Assembly: GCA_016935695.1 (NCBI GenBank)
Contig: JAFGQL010000087.1
Span: 53,598-117,597, forward strand
Reading direction: 5' to 3'
Length of the DNA stretch: 64,000 bases
From: Spirochaetales bacterium
GTDB taxonomy: Bacteria; Spirochaetota; Spirochaetia; JC444; Marispirochaetaceae
Shown: piece after piece, positions 9,763 through 17,643 of the stretch
Numbering within the stretch: the first letter of the stretch is position 1
Layout of the letters: every line of letters starts with the position of its first letter
Made by a program: the position numbers and the translations under genes
Notes under the pieces: generated by a model
Told to the model about the DNA's origin: nothing
Databases searched by the model: none
Seen by the model: only the letters and a program-made list of their open reading frames with translations

Positions 9763-10185
9763 ATGAAACAATCACTCATTATATGTACCTTGTTTTTTTT
9801 ATGTGTAAATACGGTACTCGCTGCTGCACAGGAATACGATGAAAACAATGACGGTGTTACCGATAAATGGATCGTATTTGGCAGTAATGGGACCCGCAGG
9901 ATAGAGGTCGATAGAGATTATAACGGTGTTGCTGACTATGCGGTGGTCTATGACAGAGACGCAAACATTAAAGAAGAGCATATAGATTTTAACAATGACG
10001 GGTATATGGACGATTTCTATTATTATACCAATGGGGTGTTAACGCGCCGTGAAGTGGACAGCAATTACGACACAGTCATTGATATTTGGGTGTATCTCCG
10101 GGAAGGCGTGTATATCGAGAAATATGAGATGGACACGGATTTTGATGGAGAGATCGACACGATAAAGGATTATACCGCGCAATGA
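9763..10185 (+). CDS. Secreted protein with five acidic DxNxDG-like repeats
   Basis: 140 residues. A signal peptide (MKQSLIICTLFFLCVNTVLA) is followed by five repeats of about 24-25 residues, each opening with an acidic loop: DENNDGVTD, DRDYNGVAD, DFNNDGYMD, DSNYDTVID and DTDFDGEID, each followed by a short aromatic beta-like strand and a turn. Such loops resemble EF-hand or thrombospondin type 3 calcium sites. In the fourth the key Gly is replaced by Thr. The start at 9763 is chosen because GGAGAAACC precedes it and the signal peptide begins there; the frame is open further upstream. The stop overlaps the ATG of rlmB by four bases (ATGA). Calcium binding is inference and the function is unknown. 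Confidence 0.7.
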   Translation: MKQSLIICTLFFLCVNTVLAAAQEYDENNDGVTDKWIVFGSNGTRRIEVDRDYNGVADYAVVYDRDANIKEEHIDFNNDGYMDDFYYYTNGVLTRREVDSNYDTVIDIWVYLREGVYIEKYEMDTDFDGEIDTIKDYTAQ

Positions 10186-10916
10186 CAGTGGTACACGGTT
10201 TTCATGTTATAGAGGAGTACCTTAAATCCAGAGACAGGTCCCGGATGCGTCTCCTTGTGGCCGGGAAAGGTCCCCGGATAAAACAAATTCTGGAACTGGC
10301 GGCTAAGAGCGGTATTGCTGTCGAAGATACCACAAAAGGCGAATTGGACCGGCTGTGCGGAACCCGGGACCACCGCGGGGTGGCCCTGGAAGTTGAATCG
10401 GTCCGCAGTGAAGGAAGTCCTCTGTCTCTTGAAACAGTCCTGGAGAAAACAAAAAACCTCCGCCAGTCCCTGATCATCGTACTGGATGGTATCACCGATC
10501 CCCATAATTTGGGCGCGATCATCCGCTCCTGTGACCAGTTCGGAGTCGACGCGGTGATTATCCCCCAGCGGCGCAGCGCAAAAGAAACACTGACGGTCCA
10601 GAAAACGTCGGCTGGCGCCAATCGGTTTGTCCAGGTTTTGCGCGTGCCGAATCTGGAACGGAGCATCGGCATGCTGAAAAAAGCGGGTTACTGGGTGTGC
10701 GGAGCTGATATGACAGGAGAAAGCATTAACAGAGCCGAACTGGGCGATAAAACCGCCGTTGTAATGGGGAGCGAAGGCGAGGGCATGTCCCGCATCATAA
10801 GGGAATCCTGTGATTCCCTTATTTCAATACCAGCAAAAGGTCATGTGGATTCGTTCAATGTGTCAGTGGCTGCCGGTATCATACTTTATGAATGCCGGCG
10901 GCAGCACGGGTGGTAA
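10182..10916 (+). CDS. rlmB: 23S rRNA 2'-O-ribose methyltransferase RlmB (TrmH/SpoU family)
   Basis: 244 residues. The N-terminal RNA-binding part (VHGFHVIEEYLKSR..., about 1-80) is followed by the SPOUT knot domain with all three SpoU motifs: LDGITDPHNLGAIIRSCDQF, VMGSEGEGMSRIIRESCD and IPAKGHVDSFNVSVAAGIIL. These bind S-adenosylmethionine in the knot and supply the catalytic Arg/Asn. E. coli RlmB methylates G2251 of 23S rRNA; a different SpoU target (another rRNA or a tRNA) remains possible. The start overlaps the previous stop. The gene ends only three bases from the convergent lepB stop, with no room for a terminator. Confidence 0.88.
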   Translation: MTVVHGFHVIEEYLKSRDRSRMRLLVAGKGPRIKQILELAAKSGIAVEDTTKGELDRLCGTRDHRGVALEVESVRSEGSPLSLETVLEKTKNLRQSLIIVLDGITDPHNLGAIIRSCDQFGVDAVIIPQRRSAKETLTVQKTSAGANRFVQVLRVPNLERSIGMLKKAGYWVCGADMTGESINRAELGDKTAVVMGSEGEGMSRIIRESCDSLISIPAKGHVDSFNVSVAAGIILYECRRQHGW

Positions 10917-10919
10917 TGC

Positions 10920-12788
10920 CTATCTTGAGTGCCATTTTGCGCGGCTGAAGGGCCAGAAGGTTGCACGGGCAATCCCGAGAATGTTTTCCTGCGGCAGCAG
11001 ATACGGGGCAAGGCTTGAATTGTACACAATGGAGCTGGTGTCCCCGTTATCAAGATATCTTGGAAAGCTGCCTGAATGATCGTAGCGGAAGTCGAGGCTG
11101 TTGTAGCGGTTGTCGCCGATCAGAAAGTAATGACCTTTCGGAATATATTCGTCTTCACCGGCTGGAAAGGCGGGAAAATTGCGAAAATCAAAATACCGCA
11201 GGTATATTCTTTCAAGCTCCTTGGATTGACGGATGTTTTCACTGAGGGCAGCCGAAGAAGCAAAGTCCCTTAACGAAACATTCTGTTGTACCAGTTCCGC
11301 ATAGATGATAAACCGCTCAAGCTGAAGATTCTTGAACATCAGGTTCAGCTTCCGGGAGGATGTTTCGAACAGGTCGGGGTTTACGTTGTCTTTAGCTGCA
11401 GTAATGGCGTCCCGAAGCAAGGCGTCTATATCCGCTGAATTACCGTTCAGGTATTCATAAAAGAAAATGTCATCGTATTCGTAGGAATTAGCCAGTTGAA
11501 AAGGGCTGACTCCCACTGCGTCCAGCTGTTCACGCCGGGCAGTAAGAATGGTCATGGGTGAGAGATTGGACTGAATGCTTTCCTTGACCGATGAGAAAAA
11601 GGCTTCTCTCTGGCTGAAGCTGAGGCTTGAGCTGATATCTGTCAGCTTCCTGTGGTTGTCTTTCAATCGCTCAAGGAAATCTCCTGCTGTTGCGGTGTTT
11701 TTTACTTCGTCCCATCTGTTTAGTATTTCTCTTGTCGGCCTGTTTACCGGCAGGTTCTGTATCCTGTTCAGGATATCGGGATCTTCGGTGAACAGATTAT
11801 AATGTCCGTAGGCAGTATCCTGCTGGTCGGGTTCAAAATCAGCATCCTGAGCATGTTTGACATAAAGGATGTCATCCACCATCATGTACTTTTCGCCGGG
11901 TACACCGGTAAGACGTTTCACGATGAAGCGCTTGCGTATGTTTCCACTTTCATCCCTGTCGATGTCGACTGTGGTAAGGGTGATGTAAAAAACAAACTGC
12001 TGAAATACCCGTTTTGCCAGGGACGCGTAGGTGTACTCAGGGCTCTGGAAGACCACGATATCCCCTTTTTTAGGTTGAGTAATGCGGGGAAGTTTCCAGT
12101 CGGTAAGGGGAATGCCCGGTCCGCTGGCAAACTTTGTCACAAAGGTCCGGTCTCCCACCAGGAAGGTGGGAACCATGGATTCCGTGGGAATGACGTAGAG
12201 CTGAAAAACAAAATGCTGGATAATGATAACCGTGATTATGGACGAAATGATGGCGTCAGTGTTTTCCCATATTTTTTCGCCGAGAGTGCGTTTTTTCTTA
12301 TACTGCCGTTTTTCTTCTTTCTGGGCTTTTTTCGTTTTGTATACGCCCCAGAATTCCCGGGTTCTCCGGTACCAGAGACACAGATACAAAAGGAAGGGGA
12401 TGAGGGCGGATACCAGGGATGATATCCAGAGACTTAGTTCCCTTCCTCCGGATATCAGGCCGTCGGATACAAGGCTCATGCGCGGCAGGTTGTAAAACAC
12501 ATAAACAAAAACTATGAAATAGCCTGAGTATGTTTTCAGATGCCGGTAAGATGCTTTTGTGTTCAAGATGAACAGCCGTTTGATAAACAGGATGTTCACC
12601 GCGACAACAAGCACCCGTAACAACATGGCGGCGGTAAATGCCCAGGTCCATCCGCTGAAACCGGTGAAAAAAAACGATATAACCGTATCCAGGGTCCAAA
12701 GAACCAGCAGTATAAAAGGAGCCATCCAGTATGGTTTTTTCCTGTGTTCCAGTATTGTGTTCCGTAAGAGGGCTAATGTATCCAACAT
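10920..12788 (-). CDS. lepB: Signal peptidase I, enlarged form
   Basis: 622 residues, about twice the usual length. The N-terminal 145 residues hold about four membrane helices, then a basic linker and another helix (about 178-197). The catalytic Ser lies in IPTESMVPT (S204) and the general base Lys in RFIVKRLTGVPGEK (K291), with the GDNRYNSLDFRY box at about 558. Between the Lys box and the GDNR box lies an insertion of roughly 230 residues, mostly helical, with no motif I recognise. The enzyme cleaves signal peptides on the outer face of the inner membrane. It is the last gene of the purine block, 15 bases after purE. The long insertion is the unusual part. Confidence 0.87.
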   Translation of the reverse strand: MLDTLALLRNTILEHRKKPYWMAPFILLVLWTLDTVISFFFTGFSGWTWAFTAAMLLRVLVVAVNILFIKRLFILNTKASYRHLKTYSGYFIVFVYVFYNLPRMSLVSDGLISGGRELSLWISSLVSALIPFLLYLCLWYRRTREFWGVYKTKKAQKEEKRQYKKKRTLGEKIWENTDAIISSIITVIIIQHFVFQLYVIPTESMVPTFLVGDRTFVTKFASGPGIPLTDWKLPRITQPKKGDIVVFQSPEYTYASLAKRVFQQFVFYITLTTVDIDRDESGNIRKRFIVKRLTGVPGEKYMMVDDILYVKHAQDADFEPDQQDTAYGHYNLFTEDPDILNRIQNLPVNRPTREILNRWDEVKNTATAGDFLERLKDNHRKLTDISSSLSFSQREAFFSSVKESIQSNLSPMTILTARREQLDAVGVSPFQLANSYEYDDIFFYEYLNGNSADIDALLRDAITAAKDNVNPDLFETSSRKLNLMFKNLQLERFIIYAELVQQNVSLRDFASSAALSENIRQSKELERIYLRYFDFRNFPAFPAGEDEYIPKGHYFLIGDNRYNSLDFRYDHSGSFPRYLDNGDTSSIVYNSSLAPYLLPQENILGIARATFWPFSRAKWHSR

Positions 12789-12803
12789 AATCTTTTCCTT
12801 TTT

Positions 12804-13208
12804 CTACACCGCAGTATCTATAATGCGTTTCGCGAGATGCACCGCATTCAGGACGCCTTGTTTTCCAATGCCCATTGTAGCGCAGGGAATGCCCTTAGGC
12901 AGCTGTAGAATCGACAATAGGGCATCTATACCCGACAGATGTCCTGAAACAAGGGGTATCCCCAGAACCGGGCGTGTTGTCATAGCCGCAACCACACCAG
13001 GCAAAGCCGCCGACAGGCCGGCTGCGGTGATGATGACTTTATAGTCCTTTTCATGGGCTTTAAGGAATTCGGTAAGCTCCGGGAGGTCCCGGTGGGCGGA
13101 CAATATTTTCAGATCGTATTCGATATCCAGTTCTTTGAGCATGTCAATTCCGGGTTGTATCTGTTCGGTATCGGATGCTGAACCGATAATCCATAAAACC
13201 TGTTTCAT
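12804..13208 (-). CDS. purE: N5-carboxyaminoimidazole ribonucleotide mutase (class I PurE), short form
   Basis: 134 residues. The active-site pieces of class I PurE are present: GSASD near the N-terminus, SAHRD with the catalytic His, AAGLSAALPGVVAA, and the SGHLSGIDALLSILQLPKGI loop. The SAHR form separates it from the class II (SAHK-type) enzyme described from Treponema denticola. It rearranges N5-CAIR to CAIR in purine synthesis. The protein stops at KRIIDTAV and lacks the 25-30-residue C-terminal helical tail usual in this family. No purK is found in the window, so the N5-CAIR synthetase must be encoded elsewhere or be missing. It lies 33 bases after purD. Confidence 0.88.
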   Translation of the reverse strand: MKQVLWIIGSASDTEQIQPGIDMLKELDIEYDLKILSAHRDLPELTEFLKAHEKDYKVIITAAGLSAALPGVVAAMTTRPVLGIPLVSGHLSGIDALLSILQLPKGIPCATMGIGKQGVLNAVHLAKRIIDTAV

Positions 13209-13241
13209 TGGAATCTCCCTTCATTGTTGAATTGGCAGTGT

Positions 13242-14504
13242 TTACATAGTGTCCATGAAAAACTTCTGCCCGATGTCTTTTCGGTACCAGGCTCCGTCGA
13301 ATTTAACCTGGGGGGCGGCTTCATATGCCCTCAGACTGGCATTCGTCAGATTCGGCCCCAGGCCCACGACGCTGAAACAGCGGCCCCCGCCGGTTAACGC
13401 TGTATGGTCATCTGTGGATTTAGTGGATGCGTGAAAGATCATGCAGTCTTTTTCCGGAAAATGAGGAAGGGGTTTGACTTTTTTCCCCTTGCTGTATTTG
13501 GCCGGATATCCCCCGCTTGCAATAACAACGCATAGAGCGGATTTCTGGGAAATCGCGAGAGGGAAGTTTTCCAGGTTTTCTTTTGCAATCGAGTCGCAAA
13601 AATCACCGAAGTCGCTTTCAATCAGTGGCAGAAGTACCTGGCATTCGGGATCTCCGAAACGCACATTGTATTCAAGCACCTTGGGTCCCTGGTCGGTAAT
13701 CATCAGACCGAAGTATAAAACGCCCTTGTACATGAGGCCGTCTTTTTCGAGCCCTCTGAAGGTAGGCTGTATGATGGTTTCTTCAATTTCTGAAAGCAGC
13801 TGCTTGCCGACAACGGGTACCGGACATATGGCTCCCATTCCACCGGTGTTCGGCCCGGTATCTCCTTCTCCGGCTTTTTTGAAATCTGCGGTTGTCGGTA
13901 AAATGCAGTAGGTTTTTCCGTCGGACATTGTGAATACCGATATTTCATACCCGCTTAAAAATTCTTCTACCAGGAGGCTGTCCTTTTGTTTGAGGATACC
14001 ATGGCCGAAGGATAAAAGCTCGTCGGTTGCATCCGATTCCAGTACGCCTTTTCCGGAAGCCAGTCCGTTCTTTTTTATGACCACTTTTCCCGGGCGCTGC
14101 TTAATGATTTTTTCCAGTTCTTTTTTGTTGGTCACAGTTACCGCCGCGGCAGTCGGAATGCCGTGACGCAGCATGAAATCCTTTGAGAATTCCTTGCTTG
14201 ATTCCAGACGGGCCGCCTCCTGATGGGGTCCGATAACACTGATTCCTTCCTTCTGCAGAGCGTCAACGATCCCTGCGGACAGAGGTGCTTCCGGACCGAC
14301 AAATACCAGGTTTATTTCGTGTTCCCTGCATGCCGCAATTACTTCCGCACTCTTCTCCGGATCTACGTCCCAGAGGTTCTCTCCTATTTCTCCGGTACCG
14401 GCATTACCCGGTGCTATAAACAGTCCGGAGATTCTGTTGCTTTTCGAAAATTTCCAAGCGATTGCATGTTCCCTTGCTCCGGAACCTAAAATAAGGACTT
14501 TCAA
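13242..14504 (-). CDS. purD: Phosphoribosylamine-glycine ligase
   Basis: 420 residues, normal length. The N-terminal Rossmann-like part has LILGSGAREHAIAWK. The ATP-grasp core includes GRPGKVVIKKNGLASGKGV-type residues, EEFLSGYEISVF, GPNTGGMGAICPVP and EYNVRFGDPECQ. It joins glycine to phosphoribosylamine with ATP, the second step of de novo purine synthesis. It is transcribed with purF, purM, purN and purE on this strand. AAGGAGC lies just before the ATG (reading leftwards). The 67-base gap to purN contains a hairpin. Confidence 0.96.
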   Translation of the reverse strand: MKVLILGSGAREHAIAWKFSKSNRISGLFIAPGNAGTGEIGENLWDVDPEKSAEVIAACREHEINLVFVGPEAPLSAGIVDALQKEGISVIGPHQEAARLESSKEFSKDFMLRHGIPTAAAVTVTNKKELEKIIKQRPGKVVIKKNGLASGKGVLESDATDELLSFGHGILKQKDSLLVEEFLSGYEISVFTMSDGKTYCILPTTADFKKAGEGDTGPNTGGMGAICPVPVVGKQLLSEIEETIIQPTFRGLEKDGLMYKGVLYFGLMITDQGPKVLEYNVRFGDPECQVLLPLIESDFGDFCDSIAKENLENFPLAISQKSALCVVIASGGYPAKYSKGKKVKPLPHFPEKDCMIFHASTKSTDDHTALTGGGRCFSVVGLGPNLTNASLRAYEAAPQVKFDGAWYRKDIGQKFFMDTM

Positions 14505-14540
14505 CGTGATGCTCCTTTGCCTTACGTGAAGTATTGTTCT

Positions 14541-14580
14541 ATGACGGGAAGAACCCCCGCTAAGAGCGGTGTTACGTCAT
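14541..14580 (-). other. Two-tier hairpin between purN and purD
   Basis: ATGACG (14541-14546) can pair with CGTCAT (14575-14580), and inside it CCGCT (14557-14561) pairs with AGCGG (14565-14569) around an AAG loop. It covers the purN stop region and has no following U run, so a role in mRNA stability or coupling is more likely than termination. Confidence 0.35.
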
Positions 14581-15180
14581 TTTCTCCCGTCGGGTTTGAG
14601 CCTGGGACGGGAAGTTCTCTGGCTGACGTTCCAGAAGTTCAAAGATTACATCAGGATACCATGTATGTTCAAGACAGTGGATCCTGTCAGCCATCGCCTC
14701 AAGGGATTCACCGGGTATCCTGTTTATTTCTTTCTGCAGAATGACCGGACCTGTGTCCATGCCCTTGTCTACATAATGAATGGTGATACCAACCTTTTCG
14801 TCCCCTGACTCCCAGCTCTCCTCTATGCCCCTGGTTCCGGGGTATTTCGGTAACAGGGCCGGATGAATGTTCACGATTTTCCCGCTGAACCGTTCGACAA
14901 AAAGGGGTGTTAAGAGCCGCATGAAACCTGCGAGTACAATGAAGTCCACACCGGCAGTATCAATGATCTCGATCAGTCTGTGTTCCACCTCTTCTCTGGT
15001 GTTCCTCACATACGATACGCTTACGACCGGAATGTGTAACGCTTTAGCCCGTTCATGAACGTAGGCTGCCTTCCTGTCGCACACAAGTAATGCAATACTG
15101 TGTTGTGTGCCTTCAAGACGTCTGGCAATTGCTTCAAAGTTGGAACCGCCGCCGGAGGCGAATACGGCGATACTGCCCAT
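14572..15180 (-). CDS. purN: Phosphoribosylglycinamide formyltransferase
   Basis: 202 residues. N-terminal FASGGGSNFEAIARRLEG, then FIVLAGFMRLLTPLF, the active-site block IVNIHPALLPKYPGTRGIEE (catalytic Asn and His) and HYVDKGMDTGPVILQKE (catalytic Asp). It transfers a formyl group from 10-formyltetrahydrofolate to GAR, the third purine step. The start codon lies one base after the purM stop, so the two genes are translationally close. The folate for this reaction is supplied by a pathway partly encoded at 42-44 kb in this same window. Confidence 0.95.
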   Translation of the reverse strand: MGSIAVFASGGGSNFEAIARRLEGTQHSIALLVCDRKAAYVHERAKALHIPVVSVSYVRNTREEVEHRLIEIIDTAGVDFIVLAGFMRLLTPLFVERFSGKIVNIHPALLPKYPGTRGIEESWESGDEKVGITIHYVDKGMDTGPVILQKEINRIPGESLEAMADRIHCLEHTWYPDVIFELLERQPENFPSQAQTRREKMT

Positions 15181-15181
15181 G

Positions 15182-16156
15182 CTATTGTTCCGTCGCGGTT
15201 TGAACGGTGCCGATATCCAGAATGCTGATTCCCTCAGAAGCGGCTCGTTCCTTCATTTCTTCTGCGTGTTCATCTGCCACTACAAAGGCAACGCCGATGC
15301 CCATGTTGAAAACCCGCCTCATCTCGTCATGCGAAACCGGCCCCCGTTCCTGTATAACAGAAAAAATTTCCGGTACCGGCCAGTCCCAGGTGAACTCCGG
15401 AACAAGGCCTTCGGGAAGGATACGCATGAAGTTCCCTGTGAGACCGCCGCCGGTAATGTGGGCAGCTCCTTTTATAAAGCCGCCGGCGAGGAGTGTTTTC
15501 AGGTCTTTTACGTATATTCTGGTTGGTATCAGCAGCTGCCGATACAGCGGGTCGGCCGGATCGTGAATGACTTTTCTTGCCAGGGACAGTCCGTTTGAAT
15601 GTATGCCGCTGGAGGGAAGGCCGAAAATTCGGTCCCCGGCGGTTATCTTTTGTTTTTTTGGCAATATATTCTCTTTGTCTACTATGCCCACACAGAAACC
15701 GGCCAGGTCGAAATCTCCGTTTTTGTACAGATCCGGCATTTCGGCTGTTTCCCCGCCGGCGAGGGTACATTCTGCGTCTTCGCAGCCGGCGACAATGCCG
15801 TGTATGAGGCTTTCAAGAAGGGGTTCATCTATACCGCCGCAGGCGATGTAATCCAGAAAAACCAGGGGTTCGGCTCCGCAGACAATAAGGTCATTGACAC
15901 TCATGGCAACCAGGTCTATCCCGACCGTATCGAAAGTCTTCAGTGTCTGGGCTACAAGAAGTTTTGTTCCTACACCGTCGGTGCAGGACATGAGGACCGG
16001 GGATGTGTACTTCTGTGTGTCGATTTCAATACCCCCGGCGAAGCCGCCGAGACTTCCGGATACTGCCTTTGATTTTATGGACCCGATGAAACGGGCGAAG
16101 CGGTCTCCTTTTTCGATATCGACCCCTGCCTCTGCATAGGTTTTTGGTGACTCCAT
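15182..16156 (-). CDS. purM: Phosphoribosylformylglycinamidine cyclo-ligase
   Basis: 324 residues from the ATG at 16156, chosen because GGGGGAAC lies just upstream; the frame stays open for 31 more codons but that stretch overlaps the end of purF. Family motifs: GGFAGGIEID, SCTDGVGTKLLVAQ, VAMSVNDLIVCGAEPLVFLD, GCEDAECTLAGGETAEMPD and AHITGGGLTGN. It closes the imidazole ring to give AIR using ATP. It sits between purF and purN in the purine operon. Confidence 0.95.
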   Translation of the reverse strand: MESPKTYAEAGVDIEKGDRFARFIGSIKSKAVSGSLGGFAGGIEIDTQKYTSPVLMSCTDGVGTKLLVAQTLKTFDTVGIDLVAMSVNDLIVCGAEPLVFLDYIACGGIDEPLLESLIHGIVAGCEDAECTLAGGETAEMPDLYKNGDFDLAGFCVGIVDKENILPKKQKITAGDRIFGLPSSGIHSNGLSLARKVIHDPADPLYRQLLIPTRIYVKDLKTLLAGGFIKGAAHITGGGLTGNFMRILPEGLVPEFTWDWPVPEIFSVIQERGPVSHDEMRRVFNMGIGVAFVVADEHAEEMKERAASEGISILDIGTVQTATEQ

Positions 16157-16187
16157 GTGTTCCCCCTGGTTTTTTTTCTGGTAGCCG

Positions 16188-17582
16188 TCAGCCGTCGATA
16201 TCGGGAATCGGCGGAACGGGAACCGGGTATTCGCCGTTAAAACAGGCAAAACAATGCCGTGTCCGGGTGCCCAGTACCTCGAATAACGCGTCTATGGGCA
16301 GAAATTTCAGAGAGTCCGCTCCAACGATACGGGCAATCTGTTCTGGTGTATGGTGATTGGAAATCAGTTCCTTCCTGGTGGGTATATCTATTCCGAAAAA
16401 ACACGGCCACTTTAGTTCAGGTGAACTCAGCCGTAAATGAACTTCCCTGGCGCCTGCCTCCCGAAGGAGGCCAATAAGTATTTTTGATGTGGTCCCTCTG
16501 ACGAGGGAGTCATCTATAAGGATGATTCTTTTACCCTTAATAAGAGATTTTACAGGAGCGAGTTTCATGCGTACCATGAGTTCCCGCTGATCTATCCTTG
16601 GCATGATAAAGGATCTGCCTGCGTAGTGGCTTCTGGTCAGACCCATTTCAAATGGAAGCCCCGCTTCCTCGGCATAACCTAAAGCCGCGGTATTCCCAGA
16701 GTCGGGCACGGGGACCACAATGTCTCCCTCATGGGTTTCAATCTGCGCCAGGGCGGCACCCATTTTTTTCCGCATATCATAGACCGGCGTTCCGAACACC
16801 TCGGAATCGGGGCGGGCAAAATAAATCTGTTCGAATACACAATGACTGGTACTTTCAGAAGCCGCAAATATATTGGAAGAAGATCCTGATGCGTTGATTT
16901 TTACTATTTCTCCGGGTTGTACTTCCCGGTATTCATGTACTTTCAGAATTTCGAGAGCACACGTTTCCGAAGCAATAACGGTATGGCCGTCCTTTGTTCC
17001 GATATACAAGGGGCGGAAACCCTGGCGGTCGCGTACGGCATAAAGGGTCTGGTTGTGGATCAGGGTTATACTGAAGGCGCCCTCGAGGCGGTTCAGCGTT
17101 TCGGTGAGTGCCAGGTCAAAGCTGGGCTTCCGCGACCGGGCAATCATATGAAGGATGAGTTCCGTATCGGAGGTACTCTGGAAAATTGACCCTTCATCTA
17201 CCAGTTCCTGTTTCAGAACATCATTATTTGACAGGTTTCCGTTGTGGGCAAGGGCGATTCTGCCCTTGTTGCAGTTGACGACAATCGGCTGTGCGTTCTC
17301 CAGGCGGTTGCCGCCGTGGGTTGAATATCGCACATGGCCTATACCGATGTGTGACGGATGCTCAGCGGCCAGATATTTTCCCAGGACCTGGGAAACCATG
17401 CCCAGATCTTTGTACATGACCAGTTTTTCGTTATTTTTATTGTATACGATGCCTGCACTTTCCTGACCTCTATGCTGAAGAGAGAAGAGCGCATAGTAAA
17501 GCCATTCAGGAATGTTCACCTTTTCGGCCGAGTATATGCCGACAACACCGCAATAGTGACCTAATCTGTCTGATTTCACCAT
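16188..17582 (-). CDS. purF: Amidophosphoribosyltransferase (glutamine PRPP amidotransferase), Fe-S type
   Basis: 464 residues from ATG 17582. A short propeptide (MVKSDRLGHY) precedes the catalytic Cys of CGVVGIYS, which must be exposed by processing. The Ntn glutaminase domain (RYSTHGG, HNGNLSN) is followed by the phosphoribosyltransferase domain with IILIDDSLVRGTTSKILI. Cys residues in HCVFEQIYFARPDS, in WPCFFGID and in HCFACFNGEYP match the four [4Fe-4S] ligands of the Bacillus enzyme, so an oxygen-sensitive cluster form is likely. It makes phosphoribosylamine, the first committed purine step. No Shine-Dalgarno is visible; an alternative ATG lies at 17588. Confidence 0.93.
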   Translation of the reverse strand: MVKSDRLGHYCGVVGIYSAEKVNIPEWLYYALFSLQHRGQESAGIVYNKNNEKLVMYKDLGMVSQVLGKYLAAEHPSHIGIGHVRYSTHGGNRLENAQPIVVNCNKGRIALAHNGNLSNNDVLKQELVDEGSIFQSTSDTELILHMIARSRKPSFDLALTETLNRLEGAFSITLIHNQTLYAVRDRQGFRPLYIGTKDGHTVIASETCALEILKVHEYREVQPGEIVKINASGSSSNIFAASESTSHCVFEQIYFARPDSEVFGTPVYDMRKKMGAALAQIETHEGDIVVPVPDSGNTAALGYAEEAGLPFEMGLTRSHYAGRSFIMPRIDQRELMVRMKLAPVKSLIKGKRIILIDDSLVRGTTSKILIGLLREAGAREVHLRLSSPELKWPCFFGIDIPTRKELISNHHTPEQIARIVGADSLKFLPIDALFEVLGTRTRHCFACFNGEYPVPVPPIPDIDG

Positions 17583-17585
17583 CCA

Positions 17586-17615
17586 CATATAGCAGGAAGG
17601 CGGTGCCGGCGTCAA
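17586..17615 (-). promoter_or_regulatory. Promoter-like sequence at the purF start
   Basis: On the minus strand TTGACG (17615-17610) and TATATG (17591-17586) are 18 bases apart. The -10 ends only three bases before the purF ATG at 17582, which is too close for a normal start site, so this may instead fire into the coding region or be fortuitous. Confidence 0.25.
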
Positions 17616-17643
17616 GGCATGGCATCATTACCTTGGTTGATGC

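Noticed and set aside
11802..12422. 206-codon plus-strand frame
   Set aside because: Antisense to lepB, whose Ser/Lys active-site boxes are intact; no ribosome site.
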